A DNA stretch of 64,000 nucleotides, taken from contig JAHHIN020000030.1 in the NCBI GenBank assembly GCA_019925095.2, positions 3,889,001 to 3,953,000 of the forward strand. The letters run 5' to 3'. Below the pieces are notes generated by a model that searched no databases, had not been told where the DNA came from, and was given only the letters and a program-made list of their open reading frames with translations. The position numbers and the translations under genes are program-made. Of the stretch, positions 62,550-64,000 are shown in pieces (the first letter of the stretch is position 1; every line of letters starts with the position of its first letter). This DNA is from Dendrolimus kikuchii. Lineage: Eukaryota > Arthropoda > Insecta > Lepidoptera > Lasiocampidae.

Positions 62550-64000
62550 ATTACATATCTATTGATACCCTACTTTATAAGCATTTAAGTACGTGTGGAT
62601 ATATGCTGCATGCATACGTATTCTATAATACTATTGAAGTTATATGCTTTAATGGGTTATTATGTATATAATTACATATCTATTGATACCCTACTTTATA
62701 AGCATTTAAGTACGTGTGGATATATGCTGCATGCATACGTATTCTATAATACTATTGAAATTATATGCTGTAATGGGTTACTATGTATATAACTACACAT
62801 CTATTGATATCTTATTTTATAAATATTTATGTGTGGATAAATGTTGCATGCATACATATTCCATAATACTATTGGATTTAATATTTAATGGTTTATTATG
62901 TGTATAAACCCTGCTTTACATGTTTAAGTATGTATACTACTTGCATGTAAGACTATTTACAATAACATACAATAATCTATGGTACATTTTATATGTATTT
63001 ACAATATATTTTCTTTGACACGTTACACTCAACAAATAAACTAGATTCACTAGTTGTGCTTCTGGTGAAGTATGTGTTGAGGTTTTTAAGACATCGATGC
63101 CAATCGTAGTCCAACGTTCGACTCTCACAAAAGGCGTTTTACTATAGGGTTCCCAAAGTCCTGTGAGTTGATTTGAATCGGCCCTAGGCGAGCGATAACG
63201 AGATTTAGTACATCTACCGTTGGACGTCATCAAAGTCGTTGACTTCTTAGTGAATTGCTTTGATTTCGTATCGTTCCAGCATTGTTAAACAATGACTTGG
63301 CTAGGAGCCTAACCAGTCGTAGGATAACTGGGCCTTCCTATGTTATGTCTGGTTTAGACTTCATGTCCTATATGTCAGTTTAACGTGTTGTGAGACAGGG
63401 GTCGAATCTTTCAACCAAACTGAACTGTCAGCTTGTACTGATAGTCTAGGTATGTCCTCTTTGTGTTGGTATCTACTGAGGGCCCAATGTTGGCCTAAAA
63501 ACGATTGTATAATCAACGATCGGTTCTTATGAGCTGAAACACATATATTACAGACTAAAACAGGTGGTGGTAAAATCCTCCAATATACCTGTCCGATATT
63601 TTTATATATACAAACTATACCAGGTGGTGGTGAAATTCCCCAAAATTACCTGTTGATCTAACTACTATTGATTTAAGATCATATTCTTACATATATTATA
63701 AACTATATCAGGTGGTGGTAAAATCCTCCAATATACCTGTCCGATATTTTTATATATATAAACTATACAAGTGGTGGTGAAATTCCCCAAATTTACCTGT
63801 TGATCTAACTACTATTGATTAAGATCATATACTTACATATATTACAAACTATACCAGGTGGTGGTGAAAATCCCCGAATTTACCTGTTGATCTATCCATT
63901 ATTGGTTTGATATATATTATATATTTACATATATCATAGTATACACAGGTGGCGGTGAAATCCCCAAATTTACCTGTTGATCTAACTACTATTGATTTAA
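62550..64000 (+). repeat. long repeat copy 2 continued, modules B and C, to window end
   Basis: Starts inside the 121-bp family (three units to 62900), then module C up to the window edge. At least six CAGGT...ACCTG hairpins lie at 63559-63980. It is the right half of the array interrupted by BEL copy 2. Confidence 0.75.

Overview
The window is eukaryotic and carries no bacterial gene organisation. It is an AT-rich intergenic background filled with nested retroelements: Penelope-like elements (PLE), an RTE-type LINE, two Jockey-type LINE families, a Ty3/Gypsy-type element, BEL/Pao elements, a long non-coding tandem repeat and a palindromic foldback element. This mix, the RTE endonuclease/RT type and the absence of host genes fit an insect, most likely a moth or butterfly. 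TE-on-TE nesting of this density would suit heterochromatin or a W chromosome. The organism and the chromosome are inferences.

Layout. 1-5385: two PLE copies head to head, each broken by a different deletion. 6263-9999: one full-length RTE insertion inside an 11-bp target-site duplication (TSD), with its middle inverted and partly duplicated. 10695-16328: a non-coding long repeat (modules A-B-C). 16329-17777: a 1.45-kb foldback element. 17815-20373: old debris (decayed LINE-type ORF, PLE terminal relic, SINE-like repeat, one exon-like open segment). 20374-25478: a complete Gypsy-type element with 110-bp LTRs and 5-bp TSD, its gag split by a 5'-truncated LINE-B with 11-bp TSD. 26787-33742: BEL copy 1 with an intact 1898-codon polyprotein frame. 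33747-39211: LINE-A copy 1 (intact ORF1 and ORF2). 39212-39759: BEL LTR pieces. 39760-44891 and 62550-64000: two halves of a second A-B-C array, split by BEL copy 2 (44892-62549). BEL copy 2 is itself split by a full-length LINE-B (45437-50778, 12-bp TSD) and by LINE-A copy 2 (56998-62458).

Working relations. The BEL plus LINE-A block occurs twice about 23.25 kb apart and looks like a tandem duplication later trimmed by microhomology deletions. Relative ages are readable: A-B-C array, then BEL, then LINE-A, then duplication, then LINE-B in one copy only.

The most interesting signal is an RNA-like H-type pseudoknot of about 65 nt. It lies in sense orientation in the 3' regions of three unrelated families (PLE, LINE-A, LINE-B). 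Seven copies are present, and both helices show compensatory base-pair changes between families. It is a candidate shared 3' recognition element for different reverse transcriptases. Secondary signals are a hairpin array in the BEL LTR, a transversion-rich mutation patch distinguishing the LINE-A copies, and an in-frame TGA between gag and protease of the Gypsy element.
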